Notes under the pieces: generated by a model
Database searches by the model: none
Seen by the model: only the letters and a program-made list of their open reading frames with translations
What the model was told of the DNA's origin: nothing
Shown: piece after piece, positions 45,153-53,103 of the stretch
How the letters are laid out: each line of letters begins with the position of its first letter
Numbering within the stretch: the stretch's first letter is position 1
Program-made: the position numbers and the translations under genes
DNA from: Actinomyces ruminicola
GTDB taxonomy: Bacteria; Actinomycetota; Actinomycetes; Actinomycetales; Actinomycetaceae
Length of the DNA stretch: 53,103 nucleotides
Assembly: GCF_900103885.1 (NCBI RefSeq)
Contig: NZ_FNIM01000017.1
Location: 1 to 53,103 of the forward strand
Reading direction: 5' to 3'

Positions 45153-46028
45153 ATGGGAACCGCACTCGTCACCGGCGCCACCAGCGGAATCGGCCTGGAG
45201 CTGGCCTGGCAGCTCGCCGAGGCCCACCACGACCTCGTGCTCGTCGCCCGCACCCGCGAGCGGCTGGAGCGCGTAGCCACCCAGATCAGCCAATTCGCCG
45301 GCGTCGGCGTGCAGGTGATCGCCGCCGACCTGTCCATTCCCGACGACGTCGCCCGCGTCGCCGACCGGCTGCGCGTCGGGAGTCCCGCGCCCGGCGTCCC
45401 GGTGGATGTGGCCGGCGCGGAAGGCCCCGCTGACACGAACGGTGACGCCGCCCGGGCCGACGCCCCGCACACGGCCGCGCAGGTGGCCGCCCGGCCCATC
45501 GACCTGCTGGTCAACAACGCCGGCTTCGCCGTCGGCCAGCCCTTCGCCACCGGGGACATCGCCCAGGAGCGGCGCGCCCTGAACGTCATGGTCGGGGCCG
45601 TCCTGGAACTCACCCACGCCGCGGTGCCGGGGATGGTCGCCCGCGGGCACGGCGCGATTCTCAACGTCTCCTCCGTGACCGCACTGACCGCCATGGGCAC
45701 CTACGCGGCGCACAAGGCGTGGGTGCGCACCTTCACCGAGGGCCTGGCCAGCGAGCTGCGGGGCACCGGCGTGACGGCCACCGTCCTCAACCCCGGCCTG
45801 ACGCGCTCGGAGTTCCACGACCGCGCCGGCATGGACGCCGATTGGCCGGACATGGCCTGGCTGCGGGCCGAGGACGTCGCCCGGGCCGCGCTCGCGGCGG
45901 TGCGCCGCGGCCAGGTCATCTGTACCCCGTCGCTGCGCTACCTCGGCGTCAACGCGCTGCTGCGGATCGCGCCCCGTGGGGTGGTGCGCCGTGTTGCCGG
46001 GCATGCGAGCGTGCGCACCCGATACTGA
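45153..46028 (+). CDS. Short-chain dehydrogenase/reductase
   Basis: 291 residues from the ATG at 45153. Cofactor motif TGATSGIGLELA, then LVNNAGFAVGQPF, the catalytic Ser in NVSSVTALTAMG and YAAHK with Tyr and Lys. A loop of about 35 residues (about 80-115, Ala/Asp/Gly-rich) extends the usual fold between the second and fourth strands. Substrate unknown. Confidence 0.92.
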   Translation: MGTALVTGATSGIGLELAWQLAEAHHDLVLVARTRERLERVATQISQFAGVGVQVIAADLSIPDDVARVADRLRVGSPAPGVPVDVAGAEGPADTNGDAARADAPHTAAQVAARPIDLLVNNAGFAVGQPFATGDIAQERRALNVMVGAVLELTHAAVPGMVARGHGAILNVSSVTALTAMGTYAAHKAWVRTFTEGLASELRGTGVTATVLNPGLTRSEFHDRAGMDADWPDMAWLRAEDVARAALAAVRRGQVICTPSLRYLGVNALLRIAPRGVVRRVAGHASVRTRY

Positions 46029-46036
46029 CGCTTAGT

Positions 46037-46079
46037 CCTGACTTTCCTGACGCTGTGTGATATCCTTCATAAAGTCAGG
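46037..46079 (+). promoter_or_regulatory. Inverted repeat upstream of nrfH
   Basis: CCTGACTTT (46037-46045) and AAAGTCAGG (46071-46079) are perfect inverted copies 25 bp apart. Between them lie TTCCTGACGCTGTGTGATAT and TATCCTTCATAA, which could hold a promoter. Either the end of the SDR transcript or an operator for the nrf operon; the AT-rich middle favours a regulator site. Confidence 0.45.
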
Positions 46080-46147
46080 AAGCCCTGCGTCAGTCCGTGT
46101 CCCCAACGGACGGGGCGTGACATTCCCGGAGCGTGAGGGGGTGCCGC

Positions 46148-46645
46148 GTGGTACGTCTGTTCAAGGCGCTGTGGCGCGGCTACACGCGCCTGTTCACCGG
46201 GTGGACGCGGATCGCGCTGGCGGCGCTGCTGGGCGTGGTCCTGGGGGTCGGCGGCTTCACCGTGTACTACTCGGGGGTGACCGGCTACCTCGGTGACGAT
46301 CCGGCCACCTGCGCCAACTGCCACGCGATGGATGAGCAGTACGAGGCCTGGCAGCGGGGCAGCCACCACGATGTGGCCACCTGCAACTCCTGCCACGCCC
46401 CGCACGACAACATCGTCTACAAGTACATCAACAAGGCGGACAACGGCTTCTGGCACTCGCTGAAGTTCACCTTCCAGAACTACCCGGAGAACATCCAGAT
46501 CCGCGAGCACAACCGCGAGATCACCGAGGCCGCCTGCCTGTACTGCCACGGCGACTTCGTCGACCAGGCCACCAACAGTTCCACCCACAAGGACGAGACG
46601 GTGTCGTGCATCCGCTGCCACGACGGCGTCGGGCATATGAGGTGA
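46148..46645 (+). CDS. nrfH: Cytochrome c nitrite reductase small subunit NrfH
   Basis: 165 residues from the GTG at 46148; a GTG 15 bp upstream is possible. One membrane anchor (about 20-43), then four heme-binding CxxCH sites at about 55-59, 79-83, 130-134 and 154-158. The NapC/NirT-type pattern is clear, with Met two residues after the first site as a possible ligand. It passes electrons from menaquinol to NrfA. First gene of an operon of seven. Confidence 0.95.
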   Translation: MVRLFKALWRGYTRLFTGWTRIALAALLGVVLGVGGFTVYYSGVTGYLGDDPATCANCHAMDEQYEAWQRGSHHDVATCNSCHAPHDNIVYKYINKADNGFWHSLKFTFQNYPENIQIREHNREITEAACLYCHGDFVDQATNSSTHKDETVSCIRCHDGVGHMR

Positions 46646-46651
46646 TGCGAC

Positions 46652-48187
46652 ATGAGCACCGAGAGGGAAGATGCTGCCATGGAGGACCCCCGGGTGGATG
46701 CCCCGGAGCCTGACGAGGACGTCGATGACGCCGGTGGGGCGGATGACGCCGCGCAGGAGGCCGACTCGGGCCGGTCCCGCAAGTGGGTGCCCGCCCTGGT
46801 GCTGGTGACCGTGGCCGTGGCCGCGGGCGCGCTGACCTGGCTGTTGACCAATATCTTCGAGCACAAGCAGGAGTCGGCGACGTCCTTCACCGAGGTGGTG
46901 GAGCTGACCGACACCTCCTACGACCCGGCCGTGTGGGGGCAGAACTTCCCCATCCAGTACGAGCAGTACCTCAAGACCATCGAGGACACCGACGGCGACT
47001 TCATCGCCGTCACCCCCACGGCCGAGGACCCCCGCGAGTACCACACCATCTCCCGGATCGAGTCCGAGACCAGGGCGCAGCGGATGTGGCGCGGCTACGC
47101 CTTCGCGGTGGACTACACCGAGCCGCGCGGGCACGAGTGGGCGCTGGTGGACCAGCGCTACACCGAGCGCACCAGTGAGCGCTTCAACCAGCCCGGCACC
47201 TGCCTTAACTGCCACGCCTCCATGCCCGAGGTCTACGACGAGCTGGGCGACGGCGACCGTGAGGCCGGCTTCCATGCCATGAACGCCATGAGCTACGACG
47301 AGGCCTACGAGCACACTTCCTCCTCCATCGCCTGCATCGACTGCCACGACCCGCAGACCATGGAGCTGACCATCACCCGGCCGGCCTTCATCGACGGCAT
47401 CCGCGAGGCAAAAGCTGCCGAGGGCATCAAGGACTACGACGTCAACCGCGACGCCACCAACCAGGAGATGCGCACGTATGTGTGCGCCCAGTGCCACGTG
47501 GAGTACTACTTCGCCGGCGACTCCAAGACCCTGACCTTCCCCTGGGACAAGGGCCTGACCGTCTACGACGCCATGGACTACTACGACGAGATCGGCTGGA
47601 CCGACTTCACCCACGAGGAGTCCGGGGCCGAGCTGCTCAAGGCGCAGCACCCCGACTTCGAGACCTGGTCGCAGGGCATCCACGCGGCCAACGGGGTCAC
47701 CTGCGCCGACTGCCACATGTCCTACAACCGCGTGGGGGCCGCCAAGGTCTCCAACCACCAGATCATGAGTCCGATGGCCAATGAGGAGACCATCAACTCC
47801 TCCTGCCTGACCTGCCACCACTCCACCGCCGAGGAGATGCGCGAGCGCGTGGACGGCATTCAGACCCGCTGGCAGTCCTCGCTGAACGTCTCCTTCACCG
47901 CCCTGGACGCACTGATCACCGACATCACCGAGGCGGACGCGGACGGCAGCGCCTCGGCGGAGGACCTGGCCAAGGCCCGCGACTACCAGCGCAAGGCGCA
48001 GTTCGTGATCGACTACTCCTTCTCCGAGAACGGCCGCGGCTTCCACGCCCCCGCCTACTCGATCTCCATCCTCAACCAGGCCACCGACTGGGCCCGCTCC
48101 GGGCAGCTGGCGCTGCGCGGCGTCGACGTCGAGAACGGGATCGGCCCGGCCATTCCCGAGCAGCACCTGCCGGATGCAGGCAACTGA
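46652..48187 (+). CDS. nrfA: Ammonia-forming cytochrome c nitrite reductase NrfA
   Basis: 511 residues. Five CxxCH sites at about 184, 228, 278, 351 and 385. The first site is CLNCH, where many NrfA proteins have CxxCK at the catalytic heme. CAQCHVEYYF, HPDFETWSQGIHAANGVTCADCHM and CLTCHH match NrfA closely. A membrane anchor (about 45-67, VPALVLVTVAVAAGALTWLL) replaces a cleaved signal. The acidic N-terminus (residues 3-37) is on the inside. Reaction: nitrite to ammonium with six electrons. It lies 6 bp after nrfH. Confidence 0.94.
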   Translation: MSTEREDAAMEDPRVDAPEPDEDVDDAGGADDAAQEADSGRSRKWVPALVLVTVAVAAGALTWLLTNIFEHKQESATSFTEVVELTDTSYDPAVWGQNFPIQYEQYLKTIEDTDGDFIAVTPTAEDPREYHTISRIESETRAQRMWRGYAFAVDYTEPRGHEWALVDQRYTERTSERFNQPGTCLNCHASMPEVYDELGDGDREAGFHAMNAMSYDEAYEHTSSSIACIDCHDPQTMELTITRPAFIDGIREAKAAEGIKDYDVNRDATNQEMRTYVCAQCHVEYYFAGDSKTLTFPWDKGLTVYDAMDYYDEIGWTDFTHEESGAELLKAQHPDFETWSQGIHAANGVTCADCHMSYNRVGAAKVSNHQIMSPMANEETINSSCLTCHHSTAEEMRERVDGIQTRWQSSLNVSFTALDALITDITEADADGSASAEDLAKARDYQRKAQFVIDYSFSENGRGFHAPAYSISILNQATDWARSGQLALRGVDVENGIGPAIPEQHLPDAGN

Positions 48188-48204
48188 CGGGGCGCGGGAA
48201 CGGT

Positions 48205-49104
48205 ATGCGTGAAGCGCAGGGGAGCGAAGGACGGCGAGAACCGGGAGCCGACGGGGAAGTGGACCGGGAGGCGCTGGCCGCCTTCCTCGCCACCGCCCCG
48301 GAGGGGCTGCAGGACTGGGCCGCCGCCCAGCTGGCCCGATTCGACGCCGAGGGCACGGGAGAACCGGAGGACGCCGCCGACGTCGAGGACCTGCTCGCCG
48401 ACGACGATGTCGAGGACGCCCTCGCACCGTCCTCCGCGGATACTGCGCTCCGGCGGGGGCGCCCCTCGGCGCTGGAGCGGCGCACCGGGGTGTCCCGAAT
48501 GAACCTGGTGCTGGTGGCGCTGCTGGCCGCGGCGGTGGTCATCATCGTCCAGCAGGTGGGGCGGGGCGACACCGCCGCTGATGCGGCCCTGCCCTCGGGC
48601 CACCCCTCGGTTGCCGCCACCGCCGACGCGAGCGCCGTCGCCGCCATGGACGAGGCCGAGCCGGTGGACGCCGAGCGGGAGGCGGAGCTCCAGGCGCAGG
48701 CCGAGGCCGACCCCGCGAACTTCGAGGCCCGCCAGGAGCTGGGCGTCATGTACCTCAAGGCGGCCCTGTACCAGGACTCCATCACCTGGCTGCAGCAGAT
48801 CCTCGACGCCGACCCCGACAACCTCGACGCGCTGCTGACCATCGGCGTGGCCGAGTACCAGTCCAACCAGTACGAGGCGGCCGAGACGCACTGGCTGCGC
48901 GCCGCCGAGATCGACCCGGACGTGGCCGAGCCCTGGTACAACCTCGGCTTCCTGTACCTGGCGCGCACGCCGCCGGACTCCGAGCGGGCCACCCAGTGCT
49001 GGGAGAAGGTGCTCCAGCTGGCCCCCGACTCGGAGATGGCGGCAACCGTACGCGGACACGTGGGCACGATGGGCTCCGCCACGGCGACGCCGAGTGCGGG
49101 GTGA
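48205..49104 (+). CDS. TPR membrane protein of cytochrome c assembly (CcmI/NrfG-like)
   Basis: 299 residues. Acidic N-terminus, membrane helix at about 102-117 (MNLVLVALLAAAVVIIV), then TPR repeats (FEARQELGVMYLKAALYQDSITWLQQILDADPDNLDALL, ITW and AETHWLRAAEIDPD). Position between nrfA and ccdA suggests it holds apocytochrome during heme attachment. Start codon ATG 17 bp after the nrfA stop. Confidence 0.8.
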   Translation: MREAQGSEGRREPGADGEVDREALAAFLATAPEGLQDWAAAQLARFDAEGTGEPEDAADVEDLLADDDVEDALAPSSADTALRRGRPSALERRTGVSRMNLVLVALLAAAVVIIVQQVGRGDTAADAALPSGHPSVAATADASAVAAMDEAEPVDAEREAELQAQAEADPANFEARQELGVMYLKAALYQDSITWLQQILDADPDNLDALLTIGVAEYQSNQYEAAETHWLRAAEIDPDVAEPWYNLGFLYLARTPPDSERATQCWEKVLQLAPDSEMAATVRGHVGTMGSATATPSAG

Positions 49105-49108
49105 GCGG

Positions 49109-49801
49109 ATGGAGCCAACCCTCCCGGTCGCCCTGCTGGCGGGACTCGTCTCCTTCGCCTCGCCCTGCTTCCTGCCGATCGTGCCCGCCTTCGTCGGGCA
49201 GCTGGTGGGCGTTGACGCGGGCCGGGTGCACCGGCGCGCCGCCCTGGCGAACTCGGTGAGCTTCGTGCTCGGCTTCTCCGTGGTGTTCATCGCCCTGTGG
49301 GCCTCGCTCGGGCTGCTCGGACGCTCGCTGGGACCCTATGCGGTACACGCGCGCATGGTGGGCGGAGCGGTGCTGGTGCTCATGGGACTGCATGTGGCGG
49401 GCATCCTGACGCTGCGCCCCTTCGACACGCTGGTGCGAGCCACCGGCCCCGCCGACGCCGCCGGCTCTCCACTGCGCGCAGCCCTGATGGGAGTCGCCTT
49501 CGGGGCGGGCTGGACTCCGTGCATCGGCCCGATCCTCGGCGGCATCCTCGCGCTGGCGACGGCGAGCCCGACGGCGTGGTCCGGCATCGCCCTCATGGCC
49601 GCCTACTGCCTGGGCCTGGGTATCCCGATCGTTGCCGTCGCCCTGGGCTCGGCGCAGGTGACGCGGAGGTTCGACTGGTTCCGCCGCCACCACGTGGGCG
49701 TCTCGCTCGTCAGCGGGGGCGTGCTCGTGGTCATCGGGCTGCTCATGATCGCCGGGCTGCTGGGAAGACTGTCCGCCCTGATACCCGCACTGGGGCTTTA
49801 A
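49109..49801 (+). CDS. ccdA: CcdA-type thiol:disulfide electron-transfer membrane protein
   Basis: 230 residues with six helices. Redox cysteines lie in SFASPCFLPIVPAFVGQLVG and FGAGWTPCIGPILGG, the CcdA pattern. It moves reducing power from cytoplasmic thioredoxin across the membrane to keep apocytochrome cysteines and the TlpA-like protein reduced. ATG 4 bp past the TPR stop. Confidence 0.93.
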   Translation: MEPTLPVALLAGLVSFASPCFLPIVPAFVGQLVGVDAGRVHRRAALANSVSFVLGFSVVFIALWASLGLLGRSLGPYAVHARMVGGAVLVLMGLHVAGILTLRPFDTLVRATGPADAAGSPLRAALMGVAFGAGWTPCIGPILGGILALATASPTAWSGIALMAAYCLGLGIPIVAVALGSAQVTRRFDWFRRHHVGVSLVSGGVLVVIGLLMIAGLLGRLSALIPALGL

Positions 49802-49814
49802 GGAGGCACCCGAG

Positions 49815-51359
49815 GTGAAACAGACCGACGCCAAGCCCACGCGCACGGCCGCCGCCGACTCGGCAGGGCCGGCACAGCCGTCCGCCGCGAGGGCGGCGGG
49901 AATGCCCCCTGCGGCGCGCGGCTCCGGGGCGGTGGACGGCCTGGACGATCAGGCCGCGCTGTCACCGGGCCAGGTGGCCGGGCACATCTACGCCTTCCTC
50001 TACAACAAGTCCGTCGGCCTGGTGCTGATCCTGCTGGCCGGCCTGCTGGGTCTGATGGGCGCGATCTTCCCCCAGATGCCGGCCTCCACCAGGGCGGACG
50101 CCCAGGCCGCCGAGCAGTGGCTGGAGCAGGTGCGGCCGGTCTTCGGCGGCTGGACCGGCGTCCTGCGCGGGCTCGGCGTGTTCAACATGTTCACCTCGGT
50201 GCCCTTCCTGGTGGTGATGGGGCTGCTGGCGGCCTCCATCCTCGCCTGCACGGCACACCGTCTGCCGGTGATCTGGCGGGCCTCCCGCCACCCGCGCACC
50301 CGGGTGACCGCCCGCTTCTTCGGCCGGGCGCGGCTGCGCTCCCACTTCACCGCGCCGGTGAGCGCCGAGGATGCCTTCGAGGCCGTGTGCGCCGACGCCC
50401 GTCGGCACCGCCTGCGCGTGATCGTCGACGAGCGCGGACCCGGGCGCAACGCCTACCTCGACCGCAACCACTGGGCCCCCTTCGGCACGGTCTTCGCGCA
50501 TCTCGCCTTCGTGGTGGTCATGGCCGGATTCGTGGCCTCCTCCCTGACCGGCTTCCGCGACCAGCAGTTCACCCTGACCGTGGGCTACCCCAAGGACGTC
50601 GGCCACGGCACCGCCCTGAGCGTGCAGGCCAACAGCTTCCAGGACACCTACTACGAGGACGGCTCGCCCAAGGACTACGTCGCCGACCTGACGCTGCTGG
50701 ACGACGGCGAGCAGGTGGCCTCCCAGGAGGTGCGGGTCAACACCCCGCTGAGCTACCACGGCGTCATGTTCCACCAGTCCTACTTCGGGGTCGCCGCCGT
50801 CATGCGCGTGGCCGACGCCTCCAGGGCGGAGCTGCTCCACGACGGCGTCGCCCTGGAGTGGAGCACGTCGGACAAGATCTTCAACTACGGCCACACCACC
50901 CTGCCCGACGGCACGGTCCTGTACGTGGTGGAGGCGGCCTCCGGGCAGGTCGGCACCGGTATCGAGCCCGGCCAGGTGCGCGTCGAGCTGTACGAGGGCG
51001 AGGCCACCACGCCCAGTGCGGAGGCCGTCCTGGATCAGGGCACGCCCAGCGCGGTGGGCGACTACACCCTCACCTTCGAGCGGGAGCAGCAGTTCACCGG
51101 GATGATCGTGCGCCGCGACCCCGGCGCCCCGATCGTGTGGGTCGGCTTCGGGCTGCTGGCGATCGGCGTGTGCATGACCATGTTCTTCCCGCACCGGCGC
51201 ATCTGGGTGCGGGTGACCGACACCGACGACGGCGCCCTGGTGCAGCTGGCCTCGCCCGACCGCCGCGACTTCGGATTCAGCGCATTCTTCACCGACATGG
51301 CCGTCCGCCTGAGCGGACGAATGACGCAGCACGCGGAAAGGACCGACGCCGATGCTTGA
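49815..51359 (+). CDS. resB: ResB-family cytochrome c biogenesis protein
   Basis: 514 residues from a GTG. Four membrane helices around a large exported domain; SVGLVLILLAGLLGLMGAIFPQMP and ARFFGRARLRSHFTAPVSAEDAFEA are typical of ResB. FGTVFAHLAFVVVMAG carries the conserved His in the third helix. It pairs with CcsB for heme delivery in system II. The stop overlaps the next start by 8 bp. Confidence 0.92.
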   Translation: MKQTDAKPTRTAAADSAGPAQPSAARAAGMPPAARGSGAVDGLDDQAALSPGQVAGHIYAFLYNKSVGLVLILLAGLLGLMGAIFPQMPASTRADAQAAEQWLEQVRPVFGGWTGVLRGLGVFNMFTSVPFLVVMGLLAASILACTAHRLPVIWRASRHPRTRVTARFFGRARLRSHFTAPVSAEDAFEAVCADARRHRLRVIVDERGPGRNAYLDRNHWAPFGTVFAHLAFVVVMAGFVASSLTGFRDQQFTLTVGYPKDVGHGTALSVQANSFQDTYYEDGSPKDYVADLTLLDDGEQVASQEVRVNTPLSYHGVMFHQSYFGVAAVMRVADASRAELLHDGVALEWSTSDKIFNYGHTTLPDGTVLYVVEAASGQVGTGIEPGQVRVELYEGEATTPSAEAVLDQGTPSAVGDYTLTFEREQQFTGMIVRRDPGAPIVWVGFGLLAIGVCMTMFFPHRRIWVRVTDTDDGALVQLASPDRRDFGFSAFFTDMAVRLSGRMTQHAERTDADA

Positions 51360-52275
51360 GTACTCCCAGGCCCTACTGCTGATCACCACCGCCCTGGTGG
51401 TGATCTCCACCGTCGCCTACCTGGGCGCCTTCTTCGCCGCCCGCATGTCGCGGGCCGCGGCCACGGCGCCGACCGGGGCCGCGGGCGGCACCGTAGTCGT
51501 CGACACCGGCGCCGGCGAGCGCACCGTGGAGGTGACCGGTGGCGTCCACCGGGCCCCGCTCAAGCGCTTCACCGTCACCTGGTGGGCCGCCAAGTCCACC
51601 CAGCTGGGACTGCTGCTGCTGACCGGCTCACTGATCGCCCGGACCATCGCCACCGGGCACGCCCCCTTCTCCAACCACTACGAGTTCGCCATCTGCTTCG
51701 CCTGGGGCATGATGCTGGCGCAGGTGCTGTTCGAGTGGCGCTACCGGGTGCGCACCGTGTCGATCATCGTGCTGCCGGTGATCCTGGCGATGCTCATCTA
51801 CGCCTCCACCCTGTCCTACCAGCCCAGCCCGCTGATGCCGGCCCTGCAGAACTCCCCGCTGCTGACCCTGCACGTGTTCACCGCGTCCCTGGGCTACGGG
51901 GCCGCGGTGGTCTCCTTCGCCGCCGCGGTCATGTACCTGCTCGCCCCACACGTGCGCTGGCGGGGCTGGCCCCGGCAGGAGGTGCTCGATGACCTGGCCT
52001 ACCGGGCCACCGTGGTCACCTTCCCCATGCTGACCCTGATGCTGATCCTGGGGGCGCTGTGGGGGAACGTCGCCTGGGGGCGCTACTGGGGCTGGGACCC
52101 CAAGGAGACCGCGGCCCTGGTCACCTGGCTGATCTACGGCGCCTACCTGCACGCGCGCGTGACGCGCGGCTGGCGCGGCAACCGCGCCGCCTGGCTGCTG
52201 ATCCTGGGCTTCGCCGCCGTCCTGTTCACCTACCTGGGCAACCTGTTCTTCGGAGGACTGCACTCCTATGCGTGA
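51352..52275 (+). CDS. ccsB: CcsB/ResC heme-handling cytochrome c assembly protein
   Basis: 307 residues with about eight helices. The tryptophan-rich heme site is GRYWGWDPKETAALVTWLIYGAYLHARV; the flanking His residues are in HVFTASLGYGAAVVSF and GLHSYA. It carries heme across the membrane and attaches it with ResB. Overlaps both neighbours, so the three are translated together. Confidence 0.94.
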   Translation: MLEYSQALLLITTALVVISTVAYLGAFFAARMSRAAATAPTGAAGGTVVVDTGAGERTVEVTGGVHRAPLKRFTVTWWAAKSTQLGLLLLTGSLIARTIATGHAPFSNHYEFAICFAWGMMLAQVLFEWRYRVRTVSIIVLPVILAMLIYASTLSYQPSPLMPALQNSPLLTLHVFTASLGYGAAVVSFAAAVMYLLAPHVRWRGWPRQEVLDDLAYRATVVTFPMLTLMLILGALWGNVAWGRYWGWDPKETAALVTWLIYGAYLHARVTRGWRGNRAAWLLILGFAAVLFTYLGNLFFGGLHSYA

Positions 52276-52978
52276 TGACCTGCCGGAGGAGAACTCCGCC
52301 GACGTAGACGACCTGCTCGACGCCGTCGAGCCCGACGCTGCCGAGCCCGCATCCCGGGGCGATGCCCCCGACGAGCCCGCCTGGCGCGCCGGCATTCGCG
52401 GCTCGCGCTTCGGGCAGGTGGCCGTGGTGCTGGTGGCCGCCTTCGCCATTGCCATCGCCGCCTGGTGGGCGGTGGGGCCCGATGACTCCGGGCCCGCCCA
52501 GGCCGAGACCGCCGTGGTCACCGAGGTCGACGTCGCGGGGGCGGCCAGTGCCCCGGTGGCGGGGCAGACGGCGCCGGCCTTCACCGGTGCCGGCCTCGAT
52601 TCCCAGGAGGTGGTGCTGGACCCGCAGTCCATGGAGGGGCGGCCGGTGTGGCTGATGTTCGTGGCCACCTGGTGCACCGGCTGCCGCACCGAGATGCCGG
52701 ACGTGCAGGCGGCGGCCGCCGAGAACGGGGACGACGTCGAGGTGATCGTGGTTTACGTGGGGGAGGACGCCGGCACGGTGCGCGCCTACTCCGAGCGCGT
52801 GGGCAACGAGTTCACGCAGGTTTCCGACCGCAGCCAGGCGATCTCCGCCGCCTACGGGATCATGGGCGTGCCCTCGCACTTCTTCATCGGCGCCGACGGC
52901 GTGGTGCAGCAGGTGCACGTGGGCCTGCTCACCCCCGAGCAGATGTCCGAGTCGCTCCAGGCCCTCACCGGCAGCTGA
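52268..52978 (+). CDS. TlpA/ResA-like membrane thioredoxin
   Basis: 236 residues. Acidic cytoplasmic N-terminus, one helix (VAVVLVAAFAIAIAAWWAVG, about 52-72), then a thioredoxin fold with the active site FVATWCTGCRTEMPDVQ and cis-Pro in IMGVPSHFFIGADG. It reduces the CxxCH cysteines before heme attachment, using electrons from CcdA. Last gene of the operon. Confidence 0.92.
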   Translation: MRDDLPEENSADVDDLLDAVEPDAAEPASRGDAPDEPAWRAGIRGSRFGQVAVVLVAAFAIAIAAWWAVGPDDSGPAQAETAVVTEVDVAGAASAPVAGQTAPAFTGAGLDSQEVVLDPQSMEGRPVWLMFVATWCTGCRTEMPDVQAAAAENGDDVEVIVVYVGEDAGTVRAYSERVGNEFTQVSDRSQAISAAYGIMGVPSHFFIGADGVVQQVHVGLLTPEQMSESLQALTGS

Positions 52979-53008
52979 CCAGACGGCCCGCCTCGCCTCA
53001 CCCCTCTC

Positions 53009-53078
53009 GCCCAGATCGGTAGCTATAACCGCCGAGATCGGTAGAAGTCACGTGCCCAGATCGGTCGTTGTGGTGGCT
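53009..53078 (+). repeat. GAGATCGG repeat array I
   Basis: A first unit ending CTATAACCGCC, one middle unit (GAGATCGGTAGAAG then TCACGTGCC) and a terminal unit ending GTTGTGGTGGCTG. It lies 30 bp past the operon's last stop, in the same direction. Confidence 0.9.
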
Positions 53079-53103
53079 GGCCCCTGTTTGTTCTTGTGGT
53101 AGT

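Noticed and set aside
46067-48427. Long minus-strand open frame across nrfHA (786 codons)
   Set aside because: Shadow of nrfH and nrfA, which have nine heme motifs on the plus strand.

Overview
The window is very GC-rich, densely coded DNA from a high-GC Gram-positive bacterium. An Actinomyces-like member of the Actinomycetaceae is the best guess. The evidence is CIRCE-controlled groEL, a PP2C/FHA/MoxR/VWA cluster, a LytR_C protein, an App1-type phosphatase, a GT87 mannosyltransferase, a WXG100 protein and an nrfHA operon with a system II cytochrome c maturation set. The genus is inferred from gene content, not from a marker gene.

Layout. 1-450: 3' end of an IS481-type transposase gene followed by four tandem copies of what looks like the element's terminal sequence. 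480-6120: ung, a LytR_C protein, a glycosidase-like gene bracketed by identical 94-bp repeats, groEL behind two CIRCE operators, a small membrane protein and a WXG100 protein. 6300-7500 and 12150-13275: two related, broken genes for a winged-helix/DUF559-type nuclease, each sitting between two roughly 120-bp imperfect palindromes that match each other. 7500-12055: HD-domain protein, two-component pair, NYN-domain protein. 13370-21350: cation efflux, YtxH-like protein, VIT/CCC1 transporter, App1 phosphatase, GT87, MFS, and a leucine-rich-repeat-variant membrane protein. 21510-31545: PP2C phosphatase, two FHA proteins, a DUF2993 protein, then MoxR ATPase, DUF58, two VWA membrane proteins and a TPR protein. 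31558-37376: TetR, NUDIX, an M50-like peptidase, a gene remnant, tRNA-Gly, TM2 protein, dcd and an unknown gene. 37405-41516: a polymorphic toxin locus whose full-length toxin joins a PrsW-like intramembrane protease to a Tox-REase-5-type nuclease, with two immunity paralogues and a toxin-tip remnant. 41697-46028: DnaQ-like exonuclease, nitroreductase, serine hydrolase, exonuclease III, SDR. 46148-52978: nitrite ammonification (nrfHA) with TPR, CcdA, ResB, CcsB and a TlpA-like thioredoxin.

Two repeat families stand out. One is a 23-bp unit built around GAGATCGG that forms nine short, polar arrays in intergenic gaps (middle units 1-3 times, then a distinct terminal unit). The other is the set of five roughly 120-bp palindromic elements, four of them paired around the nuclease genes. 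The palindrome-flanked nuclease unit is my main candidate for an undescribed system; both copies here are decayed. The PrsW-toxin fusion is the second candidate.
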